In this document: positions 15,722 through 24,647 of the stretch, one piece after another
Layout of the letters: every line of letters begins with the position of its first letter
Position numbering within the stretch: position 1 is the stretch's first letter
From: Phenylobacterium sp.
GTDB lineage: Bacteria; Pseudomonadota; Alphaproteobacteria; Caulobacterales; Caulobacteraceae
Reading direction: 5' to 3'
Assembly (NCBI RefSeq): GCF_016793225.1
Contig: NZ_JAEUMN010000023.1
Location: forward strand, 1 to 51,580
DNA: 51,580 bases
The notes under the pieces: model-generated
Seen by the model: the letters and a program-made list of their open reading frames with translations, nothing else
Told to the model about the DNA's origin: nothing
The model's database searches: none
Translations under genes and position numbers: made by a program

Positions 15722-16849
15722 ATGAGCAGCGAAAGTCTGCTCGATCTCGCCAAGAGCCGCCAGCCGGCGGACCGTGAACGCCTCCTTCTGGCGATCGCAG
15801 ACCTGTGCGACACGCCCCACGCCGCCACGGCCATGACATCCGCGCCGATCCAGGCGCTGCTGTCGTCCATCTTCATGAGCCTCGTGGTGGAGGCCGAGCG
15901 GGAAATCCGCCGCCGTCTGTCCGAGAAGCTGGCCGAAGCCGAGTGGGCGCCGAACGCCCTCGTCAACGTGCTCGCGCTCGACGACATCGAGATCGCGCGC
16001 CCCCTGATCGCCGGCAGTCCGGTCCTGAAAGACCTCGACCTCGTCCGGCTGCTGGTCGAGGCGACGATCGAACATCAGATCGAGGTGGCCCGCCGCCCCA
16101 ACCTCTCGCACGCCGTGGTGTCGGCGATCCTCGAGCAGGCCGAGCCCGCCGTCCTGACCGCCCTGGCCGGCAACCACACGGCCGAGCTTTCCACGTCGGA
16201 CATGGAGGAACTGGTCGAGGCCTCGCGCCGCGTCGCGGCCATGCGCACGCCCCTGTCCCAGCACCCGAAGCTCACCGGACAGCTCGCCAAGCGCCTCTAT
16301 CTCTGGGTCGGCCTCGCCCTGCGCAAGGGACTTGCCGACCGGTTCCGGCTGGACGTCTCGATCCTGGACGAGGCGCTCGCGGCGTCCGTGAGCGAGGGCT
16401 ACTACGACATCGTCGCCGTGCCTGCGGCCGAGGCCAACCCTCGCGTCACGCGGGACGGCGAGCGCGAACTGATGGAGCAACGCCTCCTCGACAAGCTGCA
16501 CGCCGCCGGCCAGCTGCGGCCGGGGTATCTCGTGCGGGCGCTTCGGGAGGGACGACTCAGCCTCTTCTGCGGCGCGCTCGCCATGCTGGGCCGGTTCGAG
16601 CTCGCCCAGGTTCGGGCGACCATCGACTCCGACCGCCCCGAACTGCTCGCCCTGGCCTGCGCGGCCGTCGGCATCGACCGCAGCGTCTTCCCCGACATCC
16701 TGCAGATGACCCGCAAGCTGAACGACGGGCGTCCCGGCGGCGGCCAGGAGGCGAGCCGCAAGGCCTCGGTCGCCTTCGCCCCGGTTTCGCCCGAGGTCGC
16801 CGGCGCAGCGTTCCGGCAGGCGGCGCAGTCGCTGCTGGTCGCCGCCTGA
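15722..16849 (+). CDS. DUF2336 domain protein
   Basis: A 375-residue soluble helical protein of the DUF2336 family, found mainly in alphaproteobacteria. Repeated two-helix units of about 20-25 residues are visible ([20 protein letters not shown], then [18 protein letters not shown]), giving a HEAT-like solenoid in the first 220 residues; the C-terminal part has [20 protein letters not shown]. Function is unknown; a scaffold or signalling adaptor is plausible for a helical repeat. I chose the ATG at 15722 ([17 protein letters not shown]) over an ATG at 15644 because the extra 26 residues look non-coding. A second DUF2336 gene is at 19167-20297. Confidence 0.88.
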   Translation: MSSESLLDLAKSRQPADRERLLLAIADLCDTPHAATAMTSAPIQALLSSIFMSLVVEAEREIRRRLSEKLAEAEWAPNALVNVLALDDIEIARPLIAGSPVLKDLDLVRLLVEATIEHQIEVARRPNLSHAVVSAILEQAEPAVLTALAGNHTAELSTSDMEELVEASRRVAAMRTPLSQHPKLTGQLAKRLYLWVGLALRKGLADRFRLDVSILDEALAASVSEGYYDIVAVPAAEANPRVTRDGERELMEQRLLDKLHAAGQLRPGYLVRALREGRLSLFCGALAMLGRFELAQVRATIDSDRPELLALACAAVGIDRSVFPDILQMTRKLNDGRPGGGQEASRKASVAFAPVSPEVAGAAFRQAAQSLLVAA

Positions 16850-16895
16850 CGCGTCTTCAAACTGCCGTTTGACACGGGGCGAAGCTTCGGCGGTT

Positions 16896-17684
16896 ATGGC
16901 CGCGATGAACCGCTCGTCCTTCGTCACCCGCCTCACCTTCGTGGCTTCGACGCGCCCCGAGGCGCAGGAATCCCGGGATCGGCTCGCAGCCCGCTACGGA
17001 GACGCCGGGATCGAGAACGCCCAGGTGATCGTGGCCCTCGGCGGCGACGGCTTCATGCTGGAGACGGTGCACGCCCTCATGGCGTCGGGAAAGCCGATCT
17101 ACGGCATGAACCGCGGCTCCGTCGGCTTCCTGATGAACGAGTTCGCCGACGACGACCTGCTGGGGCGGATCAACGCGGCGGAGCAGGCGATCATCCACCC
17201 GCTGCGCATGAACGCTGTCGACGTGCAGGGGCAGAGCCACGAGGCCATCGCGTTCAACGAGGTCAGCCTCCTGCGGACAACGCGCCAGGCCGCCAAGCTG
17301 CGGATCTCGGTCGACGGGAAGGTGCGGCTGCAGGAGCTCATCTGCGATGGCGCGCTGCTCTCCACGCCGATGGGGTCGACCGCCTACAACCTCTCGGCCC
17401 ACGGTCCGATCATCCCGATGGACAGCCAGATCCTGGCCCTGACGCCCATCAGCGCGTTCCGCCCGCGGCGCTGGCGCGGCGCTCTCCTCTCCCATACCGC
17501 ACGCATTCGGCTGGAGGTGCTCGAGGGCGCCAAGCGGCCGGTCAGCGCCGTCGCCGACAACTTCGAGGCGCCGAACGTCCTCGAGGTCTACATCGCCGAG
17601 GACCGCAACGTGTCTGTCTGCATGCTCTTCGACGCCGGCCGCAGCCTGGGCGAGCGCGTGCTGGCGGAGCAGTTCTCGGTCTGA
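16896..17684 (+). CDS. nadK: NAD kinase
   Basis: A 262-residue enzyme phosphorylating NAD to NADP, of the short alphaproteobacterial type. The diagnostic motif [13 protein letters not shown] is present, followed by [15 protein letters not shown] and the conserved [12 protein letters not shown] that forms the NAD site. Start choice is between ATG codons at 16896 and 16905; neither has a strong ribosome-binding site, and a TTG at 16869 is less likely. It lies about 46 bases after the DUF2336 gene and may be read from the same transcript. Confidence 0.94.
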   Translation: MAAMNRSSFVTRLTFVASTRPEAQESRDRLAARYGDAGIENAQVIVALGGDGFMLETVHALMASGKPIYGMNRGSVGFLMNEFADDDLLGRINAAEQAIIHPLRMNAVDVQGQSHEAIAFNEVSLLRTTRQAAKLRISVDGKVRLQELICDGALLSTPMGSTAYNLSAHGPIIPMDSQILALTPISAFRPRRWRGALLSHTARIRLEVLEGAKRPVSAVADNFEAPNVLEVYIAEDRNVSVCMLFDAGRSLGERVLAEQFSV

Positions 17685-17761
17685 GCCGTCCGGCCCCAGG
17701 CGACATCATCGCTCATTAACGCGTTCACCCTATCCTCCCGCGCAAGTGTGGGAGAATACCT

Positions 17762-18247
17762 GTGAGCAATCCCAAGCCTGGGCAGTTGATCCAGCCGCCG
17801 AACGCCCTCCGTCTTCGGGTCGGCGGCGGCCGGCCGGGCGGCATCGATCCGGCCGCCATCGCCAAGGCCGAGGCTGCGCTTCAGAGCCTCTCCGGCAACT
17901 TCGGACAGTGGCTGAACGACGAAGTCGCCAAGCTGGAAGCCGCGCGCCAGGTGGTTCGCAGCGGCGGCCCGACGGTTGAGAACATGGAAGGCCTGTACTT
18001 CCGCGCGCACGACCTGAAGGGTCTTGGCGCCACCTACGGCTATCCGCTCGTCACCCGCATCGCGGGCCTTCTCTGCCGCATGATCGACGACAAGCAGAAG
18101 CGGCTCGAGGCCCCGATGTCGCTCGTCGACGCCCACATCGACGCCATCAAGGCGGCGGCCCGGGACGGCATCAAGACCGAGGATCACCCGGTCGGCGCCC
18201 TCCTCGTCAAGGAACTCGAAGGCCGCGTGCAGGCGTTCGGGGCTTAG
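17762..18247 (+). CDS. Histidine phosphotransfer (Hpt) domain protein
   Basis: A 161-residue soluble protein with one Hpt domain, which relays phosphate between receiver domains in multistep phosphorelays. The phosphoacceptor is His83 in RAHDLKGLGATYG, the canonical Hpt motif. The first 35 residues are proline/glycine-rich and probably disordered. It starts at a GTG with GGGAGA-like purines upstream. It is an orphan, since no complete hybrid kinase is adjacent; the nearest hybrid kinase is at 31391-33784, and a receiver-like protein is at 20467. Orphan Hpt proteins serve cell-cycle and stalk phosphorelays in Caulobacter; which one this is cannot be told here. Confidence 0.9.
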   Translation: MSNPKPGQLIQPPNALRLRVGGGRPGGIDPAAIAKAEAALQSLSGNFGQWLNDEVAKLEAARQVVRSGGPTVENMEGLYFRAHDLKGLGATYGYPLVTRIAGLLCRMIDDKQKRLEAPMSLVDAHIDAIKAAARDGIKTEDHPVGALLVKELEGRVQAFGA

Positions 18248-18257
18248 GCGAGAGTCC

Positions 18258-19061
18258 TCAGCCCGCTCGGCTCTCGGCGGCGATGCGATCCATGGGCTCG
18301 GCGACCTCGCCGTAGCCCGCGTTCGACGGGATCACCAGGAAGCGCGCTTCGCCGCGCTTCTCCACCACCGGCAGCACGGTGACGAGCTCGCGGGATTCCG
18401 CGCGCGCGACGCAGTCCGACGCGCTGGTCGCCTCGGCCAGCAGCTGCACGTTCATGCGCGTCGGGAAGATCACCGTGCGCTCCCCGGCGTCGGCCAGGCG
18501 CAGCACCTCGGCCGGCGTGATCCACTCCGCGTCCACCGCCTCGCGCCCGTCGGCAACGGCCAACTGGTCCGCGGGCGCCCGCACGGCGTAGAACCAGGTG
18601 TCGAAGCGCTTCGGCATCATGGTGGGCGTGATCCAGCGCGCGAAGACGGTCAGCGCATCGAGCCGCAGGCGCACGCCCAGGTCCTTGACCACGTCGAGGA
18701 ACGGGGTCTCGCCGCGGTCCACTGCGGAACGCACCTGAGGATCGCAGACCTCGGCGAAGTCGGACCCGTCGAGCCCCTCGGCGAGAAGGATGCCCGCTTC
18801 CTCGTAGGCTTCGCGGATCGCCCCGATGCGGAGGGCGCGTTGCTCGGAGTCGAACCTGTCCCATCCGACGCAATGGTCGGCCCAGGCCGGGTCATGGTCG
18901 CCCGCGTGGGTCTTGCCGCCCGGAAAGACCAGCGCTCCGGAGGCGAAGTCGATCTGGTGGTGCCGCTTGACCATCAGGACCTCGAACTCCGGATCGTCGC
19001 GGAGCAGGAGGATGGTCGCGGCGGGTTTCGTCTCGGCCGGCTGGCGGGGCGCTTCGCTCAT
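18258..19061 (-). CDS. Nudix hydrolase
   Basis: A 267-residue Nudix pyrophosphohydrolase. The Nudix box is split by a long insert: GALVFPGGKTHAGDHD is followed some 30 residues later by IREAYEEAGILL, which carries the metal-binding REXXEE. That layout resembles NUDT7/NUDT19-type enzymes acting on CoA or nucleotide-sugar substrates rather than MutT; the substrate remains inference. The ATG at 19061 (MSEAPRQPAE) was chosen over 19097, since the extra twelve residues lack family character. The gene converges on the Hpt gene with 10 bases between stops. Confidence 0.9.
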   Translation of the reverse strand: MSEAPRQPAETKPAATILLLRDDPEFEVLMVKRHHQIDFASGALVFPGGKTHAGDHDPAWADHCVGWDRFDSEQRALRIGAIREAYEEAGILLAEGLDGSDFAEVCDPQVRSAVDRGETPFLDVVKDLGVRLRLDALTVFARWITPTMMPKRFDTWFYAVRAPADQLAVADGREAVDAEWITPAEVLRLADAGERTVIFPTRMNVQLLAEATSASDCVARAESRELVTVLPVVEKRGEARFLVIPSNAGYGEVAEPMDRIAAESRAG

Positions 19062-19166
19062 GGGGGCAGCTTGGGACCCTGACCGCGGGGAAGGCAAGGT
19101 CGCCGGCCACCGTCCACCTTCCGGAAGATCCGGCCGCCTGCGCCGGCTCGTGCCTGGCGGGGTGCG

Positions 19167-20297
19167 CTAGGCGACTTCCCGGGCCACGTCCGCCGCGCGT
19201 CCCATGCGATCGAGAAGGTAGTCCACGTCCTCGCGCCCCGCGCCGGCGGGCTGCGTCAGGAACCGTTGCAGCATCCGCTCCTGGAACCGCTCACGGTCCC
19301 GGGGACCTCCGTCGAACTCCATCGAGTGGAAGGTGTCCACCGCGGCGCGGAAGGCGGGGAACAGCCGCGCCGGCAGGCCCGCACGCTCGTAGATGGCCCG
19401 CAGGCCCAGGGGCCCCGCGTCATGGATCATCAGCCAGGTCCGATGGTGCGGCACGCCGGCGAGTTCCGCGACCCCCCACTCGAAGAACGTCATGTGCCCG
19501 TGCGCGAGCGCGCGCAGCAGCAGCGAGGCGGTCAGCCGGGACTCGGCGCGCAGGTGAGCCACGAGGCCCTTCACGTCGGCCGTCCGGCCCGCCTGGTCGA
19601 CCAGGTCCACGGTCGCGCGCTCGGCGGCGCCGGTGGCGATTTCGACCGCAGCCTCGGCGCTCAGGGGCTGATGCTCGAGAAGGTGATCCCGGACCTGATC
19701 GCTGACGAGCGTGATCAGTCGCTCCGTGATCGAGAGCGGCAACGCCTGGCGGTAGGCCATCGCCGCAAGCACCTGCTCGGACGCCTCGAAGCGATCGATC
19801 ACCCGCTTGAGCCCGGACTCGCCGAAATCCGCGCCGGGGTTTGCACAGGCCGTCGTGAGGGCGCGCTCGCCGCCATGTTCGGCCAGCGTGTCGGTCACGC
19901 TGCGGGAAAGCTGCGGCCGACGCGCGATGGCGACCTGGCGGACCGGCCCGCCCAGGCGGACGATCTCGCTCAGGTCCTGGTCGGTGAAGACCGGCGAATG
20001 GGTGAGCAGCGGCAGGCAGACGCTTTCCACGTCCCGCGCGAGGCGGACGGCCACGTCGTGCGGCACCACCGTGGAGGCCCGAAGGGTCTCCGCAATGGCC
20101 TTGCGCACCAGTTCGGCGGCGTCGACGGCCATGACCCGAAGGATGTCGGCGGCGAGGGCGCGATCCTCGTCCGAGAGGGGCTGGCGATCCATCGCGCCGC
20201 AGAGCTTGCGCGCCGCCACGGCGCGTTCGTCCGGGGTCGCGCCTTTCACCAGCGTGCGGATGTCCTCATCCGTCAGCGCTGATCGCGTGGTCGCCAT
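19167..20297 (-). CDS. DUF2336 domain protein (second copy)
   Basis: A 376-residue helical-repeat protein of the DUF2336 family. Repeat units are visible as DVESVCLPLLTHSPVFTDQD, then VAIARRPQLSRSVTDTLAEH and LPLSITERLITLVSDQVRDH. It aligns in architecture with the protein at 15722 but the two are clearly diverged, not a recent duplication. Function unknown. Located 105 bases from the Nudix gene on the same strand and divergent from the membrane receiver-like gene at 20467. Both DUF2336 genes bracket the NAD kinase, Hpt and Nudix genes. Confidence 0.86.
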   Translation of the reverse strand: MATTRSALTDEDIRTLVKGATPDERAVAARKLCGAMDRQPLSDEDRALAADILRVMAVDAAELVRKAIAETLRASTVVPHDVAVRLARDVESVCLPLLTHSPVFTDQDLSEIVRLGGPVRQVAIARRPQLSRSVTDTLAEHGGERALTTACANPGADFGESGLKRVIDRFEASEQVLAAMAYRQALPLSITERLITLVSDQVRDHLLEHQPLSAEAAVEIATGAAERATVDLVDQAGRTADVKGLVAHLRAESRLTASLLLRALAHGHMTFFEWGVAELAGVPHHRTWLMIHDAGPLGLRAIYERAGLPARLFPAFRAAVDTFHSMEFDGGPRDRERFQERMLQRFLTQPAGAGREDVDYLLDRMGRAADVAREVA

Positions 20298-20466
20298 CGT
20301 CCCGAATCGCCCCTGTCCGAACCAGGTCCGGAGTCCCGCGATTCGAGATTGCCCACTCGCGCCTTAACGAGAGGTTGCCGGGCGAATCTGTGGATTAAGG
20401 ATTTCGCGTAACCGGGGGCCAAGCCCTGCGCCGCATGCTGGCGGGGAGTTCAGCCGGGAGCCGCCC

Positions 20467-21690
20467 GTGTCCACCTCCAGCACCGCGCCGCAGACCCCGG
20501 CGATCAGCGCCGCGAGCCAGGGCATGCGGGCGCAGGCCGCACTGCTGCCGTACGCCATCCTCGCCTTCGGCGTGGCGCTGCCGATCTTCGTTTGGGCGGG
20601 CAGCCACGCCGCCAACGCCGCCTGGATGGGGGCCTGCCTCGCCGTCTTCGCCATCGGCTGGGGCGCCTTCTACGGCGTCTTCAACTGGCTGAAGACCCCG
20701 GCCGCGGACGATCTGCGGCATCGGGCGCGGATGCAGATCCTGGGCGGCCTGATCTGGGCCGGCGCCGTCGCGAGCGTGGCCCTGTTCGCCCACTTCGCCG
20801 GCCCGGCGCGCGAGACCCTCCTCCTCCTGGCCCTGGGGGCCGCGATGATCTGCGTGGTGTTCACCACCCCCTGGCTGCCCAGCCTCATGATCGTCGCGCC
20901 CGCGGCGATGGCGACGCCGCTCGCGGCGCTCTTCCTTCACCCGGAGGATCTGCCCGCCGCGCGGCTCGGCCTCGCGGCCGCCGCCCTGTCGCTGGCCCTG
21001 GCCATGCTCGTGAACCGGATCCTGCGCCGTCAGTACGCCCTGGCGGCCGAGCGCGAACGCCTGCTGGCCGAGCGTGCGGAGCAGGCCGAGGCCGCGCGCC
21101 GCTTCGCGCGGGTGAAGTCCGAGCTGGCCGAGACGCTTTCGGAGGAGCTTCGCGACGGCCTGAGCGGCGTGGCCCATGTCCTCGCCACCGCGGCGCGCGG
21201 CCGGGCTGCGCCGACGCGGGGTCAGGTCGGCGTCGCGCTGGACGCCGTGAACGAGCTGCTCGCCATCGTGGGCGGCCCCGCGCCGGGCGCCGCGGACGAT
21301 GCGCCGGCGCGCCGGCTGCGCATCCTGGCGCTCGACCCCGAACCGCTGGGGGCTGCGGCGCTGCGGGCGAGCCTGGAGCAGCTGGGCCACCAGGTGGTCA
21401 GCGCCAGCCGCGCGTCGCGCGCGCTCGACCTCGCGCGCATCTGCGACCTCGACCTCATCGTCTGCGGGGATCCCGACGCGATCCCGGGCGTCCGCGGCCT
21501 TCCGGGGGGCGCGGGAGCGACCCCCATCGTCGCCCTGATCGGCCAGGACATCGCGGAGGCCGAAGCCGCCCTCCAGGCGGGCGCCGACGCGTTGCTGCGT
21601 CGCCCGGTCGGAACCGCGCCCGCGGCCCGCGCGATCGCCGAAGCCCTGGCCAGCGCCCCGGCGGCCAACGACCGGGACGCCGCCGCCTGA
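20467..21690 (+). CDS. Membrane protein with degenerate kinase-like helix and receiver-like domain
   Basis: A 407-residue protein with about six transmembrane helices in the first 185 residues, a charged coiled linker (AAERERLLAERAEQAEAARR), a DHp-like helix and a CheY-like alpha/beta domain from about 284. The layout is that of a hybrid histidine kinase lacking its ATPase domain. Key residues are lost: the H-box position reads LSEELRDGLSGV without His; the receiver phosphosite in DLIVCGDP is Gly334 where Asp is expected, and the switch Lys is replaced by Arg379. It therefore probably cannot be phosphorylated in the usual way and may be a pseudo-receiver. GTG start, GGGAG upstream. Monocistronic. 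Confidence 0.8.
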   Translation: MSTSSTAPQTPAISAASQGMRAQAALLPYAILAFGVALPIFVWAGSHAANAAWMGACLAVFAIGWGAFYGVFNWLKTPAADDLRHRARMQILGGLIWAGAVASVALFAHFAGPARETLLLLALGAAMICVVFTTPWLPSLMIVAPAAMATPLAALFLHPEDLPAARLGLAAAALSLALAMLVNRILRRQYALAAERERLLAERAEQAEAARRFARVKSELAETLSEELRDGLSGVAHVLATAARGRAAPTRGQVGVALDAVNELLAIVGGPAPGAADDAPARRLRILALDPEPLGAAALRASLEQLGHQVVSASRASRALDLARICDLDLIVCGDPDAIPGVRGLPGGAGATPIVALIGQDIAEAEAALQAGADALLRRPVGTAPAARAIAEALASAPAANDRDAAA

Positions 21691-21776
21691 AGGCATTGCC
21701 CCCGGCGCCGCGCAACCGACTGGGCGCCGCCCCGTCAGGTCCGTTAGTGTCCCCCGGCCAAGGGGAGATGTGACAC

Positions 21777-22976
21777 GTGCTGCTGCAGGGTCTGAGGGTC
21801 GTCGATTTCACCGCCTACATCGCGGGTCCGGGTACGGCCGCGATCCTCGGCGACTGGGGCGCCGAGGTCATCAAGGTCGAGCGTCCCGAGGGCGACAACA
21901 TGCGCCACGTCTTCGCCGACCTGAAGAACGACATCGGCGCGAACCCGACCTTCGACGTCGACAACCGCGGCAAGCGCGGCGTGGTGCTGGACATCACCAA
22001 GCCGGCCGGCCGCGACGCCCTGGCCAAGCTGGCCGAGACCGCCGATGTCTTCCTCACCAACACGCGGCCCGCGTCGCTGAAGAAGTACGGCCTCGACGAA
22101 GCGACCCTGCGCAAGGCCAATCCCCGCCTCGTGTATGCGGTGATCACCGGCTACGGCCTCGAGGGGCCCGACGCCCACCTCCCCGGCTTCGACGTCACCG
22201 CATTCTGGGCCCGTTCGGGGATCGCCTACATGACCGCGCCCAAGGGCACGGAGCCCTTCATGCGCACCTCGGGCATGGGCGACCATTCCACCTCTCTCGC
22301 CACCGTCGCAGCCATCCTGGCGGCGCTGTACGAGCGGGAGAAGACGGGACAGGGCCGCCTCGTCCAGACCTCGCTGCTGGCCACCGGCGTCTACCTGTGG
22401 AGTTCGGATCTCGCCGTGCAGCTGAAGCTGGGCCGCGTCGCCTCGGTCCGGTCGCGCGACAATCCGATGAACGCCATCGCCAACCACTTCCGCAGCTCGG
22501 ACGGCCACTGGTTCGTGCACAACCCGCGCGGTGCGTCCGGCGGCTGGGACAAGTTCGTGAGGGCGGCGGGCCGCGAGGACCTGATCACCGACCCTCGCTT
22601 CGCGGGCGGCAAGGAGCGGCGCGCCAACGCCAAGGCGCTGGCCGAGGAGCTGGACGCCGCCTTCGGGCAGCTGCCCATGGCCGAGATCGCCCGCAGGCTC
22701 GACGAGGCCGACCTGGTCTGGGCGCCCCTGCAGACGCCGGCCCAGGTGGCCGAGGATCCGCAGATCGCGGCCGCCGGCGGCTTCATCCAGATCGAGGACG
22801 GCCAGGGCGGGACCTATCGATCGGTGGCCGCGCCCGCCCGCTTCCCGGGCGCCGACGTCACCGCGCGCCCGCGTTCCCCGAAGCTCGGCGAGCACACGCG
22901 GGACGTCCTGAAGGAGCTGGGCTACGCCGAGGCCGACATCGAGGCGATGTACGCCGAGGGCGCCGCGGCCGGCTGA
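21777..22976 (+). CDS. Family III CoA transferase (CaiB/BaiF)
   Basis: A 399-residue enzyme of the formyl-CoA transferase/CaiB family, moving CoA between acyl groups. The N-terminal Rossmann-like segment LRVVDFTAYIAGPGTAAIL, the AEVIKVE strand and catalytic Asp169 in SGMGDHSTSL are present; the interlocked dimer fold is typical of the family. It begins at GTG, with AGGGGAG upstream. Substrate unknown; nothing adjacent hints at one. The convergent lytic transglycosylase stop is two bases away. A second family III enzyme is at 40883-42088. Confidence 0.93.
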   Translation: MLLQGLRVVDFTAYIAGPGTAAILGDWGAEVIKVERPEGDNMRHVFADLKNDIGANPTFDVDNRGKRGVVLDITKPAGRDALAKLAETADVFLTNTRPASLKKYGLDEATLRKANPRLVYAVITGYGLEGPDAHLPGFDVTAFWARSGIAYMTAPKGTEPFMRTSGMGDHSTSLATVAAILAALYEREKTGQGRLVQTSLLATGVYLWSSDLAVQLKLGRVASVRSRDNPMNAIANHFRSSDGHWFVHNPRGASGGWDKFVRAAGREDLITDPRFAGGKERRANAKALAEELDAAFGQLPMAEIARRLDEADLVWAPLQTPAQVAEDPQIAAAGGFIQIEDGQGGTYRSVAAPARFPGADVTARPRSPKLGEHTRDVLKELGYAEADIEAMYAEGAAAG

Positions 22977-22978
22977 GG

Positions 22979-23806
22979 CTAGCTGTCGCGGTTGTCGCTC
23001 AGCATCTTCAGCATCTCGCTGGTGAACAGCGAGCCGGCGAGGCGGCTGCCGACGCCGGCCTGATCGGCGGGCTGCGAGCCCTTCAGGATCATGGCCACGA
23101 GGGCGTCCTGCTCGCGCTGCCGCGCGGCGCGGCGCGTCGAGGCGTACTGGACGAAGCCGCCGTCCACCGGGTCGGCCTCGGGGCTCGGGATCGAGACGGC
23201 CTCCTGGTTCCCGCCGGTCCGGGTGAGGTTCGCATAGACCTCGCTCACCGTGGCGGCGCGGCCCTCGCGGTAGAAGATCGAGCGGTTGGCGCGGGCGGCG
23301 TCCGGGAACAGGGAGGCCGCCGACGCGCCGGGCTGGGTCTGGACGGCGTTGATCAGGCGCGCCGAGCCCTGGGGGCCCAGGAAGTGCGCGGCGTAGAGCT
23401 CGCCGGCGGTGGGCGCGCGGCCCGTGCGGCCCTTGAGGTAGGCGGCGTGGTCGGAGGCGAGCTCGCCCGCCATCAGCGAGGCGGCGTGCGGATCGAGCTT
23501 CAGGTCCATGACCGCGCGGCGGGCCTCGGCGCCGTCCACGCGGAGCCGGCCGTCCGAGCCCCGGCTGATCAGGTCGGCGTAGCGGGCGTAGCCGTGCTTG
23601 GCGCCGTGCTGCTTCAGCGTCGAGAGCCAGGTCTGGTCCACGAACTGGAAGAGCCCGGCGGCGGACGAGGTGGAGGCCCGCGCCTTCGGGTTGAAGCTGC
23701 TCTCGCGGCCGGCGGTCTTCATCAGGAAGCCGAAGTCGACGCCCGTCGCCTTGGAGGCGCGTTCGATGGCGGCTTCGACGATGCCCCGGATACCCTGCAC
23801 GGACAT
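22979..23806 (-). CDS. Lytic transglycosylase-like (SLT) protein
   Basis: A 275-residue protein with an SLT-type transglycosylase fold that cleaves peptidoglycan glycan strands. Catalytic Glu35 lies in [10 protein letters not shown] and is followed by [15 protein letters not shown], the family's GLFQ motif. There is no clear signal peptide, so export could be by a flagellar, pilus or other secretion apparatus, as for rod-cap muramidases; this is inference. A CtrA-like box lies about 24 bases upstream of the start, and the TonB gene is divergent. The C-terminal 100 residues are low in recognisable motifs. Confidence 0.85.
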   Translation of the reverse strand: MSVQGIRGIVEAAIERASKATGVDFGFLMKTAGRESSFNPKARASTSSAAGLFQFVDQTWLSTLKQHGAKHGYARYADLISRGSDGRLRVDGAEARRAVMDLKLDPHAASLMAGELASDHAAYLKGRTGRAPTAGELYAAHFLGPQGSARLINAVQTQPGASAASLFPDAARANRSIFYREGRAATVSEVYANLTRTGGNQEAVSIPSPEADPVDGGFVQYASTRRAARQREQDALVAMILKGSQPADQAGVGSRLAGSLFTSEMLKMLSDNRDS

Positions 23807-23829
23807 GGTCCCAGGAGTCGGCGATCATG

Positions 23830-23845
23830 GTTAATGCCCCGCTAA
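23830..23845 (-). promoter_or_regulatory. CtrA-like box upstream of the transglycosylase gene
   Basis: Read on the minus strand the sequence is TTAG-CGGGGCA-TTAAC, matching the CtrA consensus TTAA-N7-TTAAC except for one base. It sits 24 bases upstream of the minus-strand ATG at 23806. A cell-cycle-regulated peptidoglycan enzyme would fit, but single-mismatch sites are expected by chance at low frequency. Confidence 0.35.
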
Positions 23846-23870
23846 ACGCTAAACAGGCGTCTTTAGCGGG
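23838..23870. promoter_or_regulatory. 9-bp inverted repeat in the transglycosylase/tonB intergenic region
   Basis: CCCGCTAAA (23838-23846) and TTTAGCGGG (23862-23870) are perfect inverse complements with a 15-base spacer, also able to form a hairpin. A third partial copy, CGCTAAA, lies in the spacer. It overlaps the CtrA-like box, so it may be a second operator. Confidence 0.4.
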
Positions 23871-23878
23871 CCGCCACA

Positions 23879-23914
23879 TTACGGCTGTAATTCACGATCA
23901 GCTTACGTCTGTAA
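23879..23914. promoter_or_regulatory. Pair of TTAC-N4-GTAA operator-like repeats upstream of tonB
   Basis: TTACGGCTGTAA (23879-23890) and TTACGTCTGTAA (23903-23914) are direct repeats differing at one base, each a palindrome in its outer four bases. Their starts are 24 bases apart, so they lie on nearly the same helix face, and the second ends 20 bases before the tonB ATG. Tandem dyads close to a start suggest a dimeric repressor binding site; the regulator is unknown. Confidence 0.5.
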
Positions 23915-23934
23915 GCCAATCGTGGAGCTGTCCC

Positions 23935-24615
23935 ATGGTCATCCGCCAGGCCACCCCCTTCGACGTCCGACCCGCCCGTCGGCCGATGTCGAGGAAGACC
24001 ACCCTGATCGTCGCCGCCTCGCTGGGCGCGCACGCCGCCGTCGCGGCCTATCTCGCGATGATGCAGTTCGCGCCGCCGAAGACCCTGGCGGTCGAGGATC
24101 CGCCGGTCATCATCGATCTCCTCCCCCTGCCCGCGGAGGACGAGCCGCCGCCGCCGCCGGACGAGCCCATCCGCCGGCCGATCGCGCTGCATCCGCCGAC
24201 GGACGTCCCCAGCACGCTGCCCCTGCCGCCCCTGGAGCAGGCCCCCGTCCCCGTCGATGTCCCGCAGACGGTGGGGCCCCTCGCCGCCCTCGACCTCACG
24301 CCCCCGCAGCCGCCGCGGACCCCGGACATCGTCCGCCCCGACTGGCTGAAGCGGCCCGGCGCCGAGGAGTTCGCCCGCTACTATCCGGACCGCGAGGCGC
24401 GCATGGGGACCGAAGGCCAGGCCACCCTGGCCTGCATCGTGACGGCGTCGGGCGCGCTCAGCGGCTGCCGCGTCACCTCCGAGACCGCAGACACCGGCTT
24501 CGGCGCCGCGGCCCTGAAGCTGGCGAAGTTCTTCCGGATGCGGCCGCAGACCATCGACGGCCAGCCGGTGGAAGGGGGCCAGGTCGTGATCCCGATCCGG
24601 TTCAGCCTGAAGTAG
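23935..24615 (+). CDS. TonB-family energy transducer
   Basis: A 226-residue TonB-like protein coupling the inner-membrane proton-motive force to outer-membrane transporters. It has an N-terminal cytoplasmic tail, one membrane anchor ([20 protein letters not shown], about 22-43), a proline-rich periplasmic spacer (about 55-140, [12 protein letters not shown]) and a C-terminal TonB domain with [19 protein letters not shown]. The ATG at 23935 is preceded by GGAG. No exbB/exbD or TonB-dependent receptor gene is adjacent, so it is an orphan TonB that must use complexes encoded elsewhere. Tandem operator-like repeats immediately upstream suggest regulated expression, for example by metal or substrate. 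Confidence 0.9.
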   Translation: MVIRQATPFDVRPARRPMSRKTTLIVAASLGAHAAVAAYLAMMQFAPPKTLAVEDPPVIIDLLPLPAEDEPPPPPDEPIRRPIALHPPTDVPSTLPLPPLEQAPVPVDVPQTVGPLAALDLTPPQPPRTPDIVRPDWLKRPGAEEFARYYPDREARMGTEGQATLACIVTASGALSGCRVTSETADTGFGAAALKLAKFFRMRPQTIDGQPVEGGQVVIPIRFSLK

Positions 24616-24647
24616 GACCGGGTCGAGGGCCTGCCGGGGGGCGGTTC

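Noticed and set aside
13106-16849. A 1247-codon plus-strand frame spanning selD, glpK and a DUF2336 gene.
   Set aside because: Only its last 376 codons look like protein; the rest is out of frame with selD and antisense to glpK.
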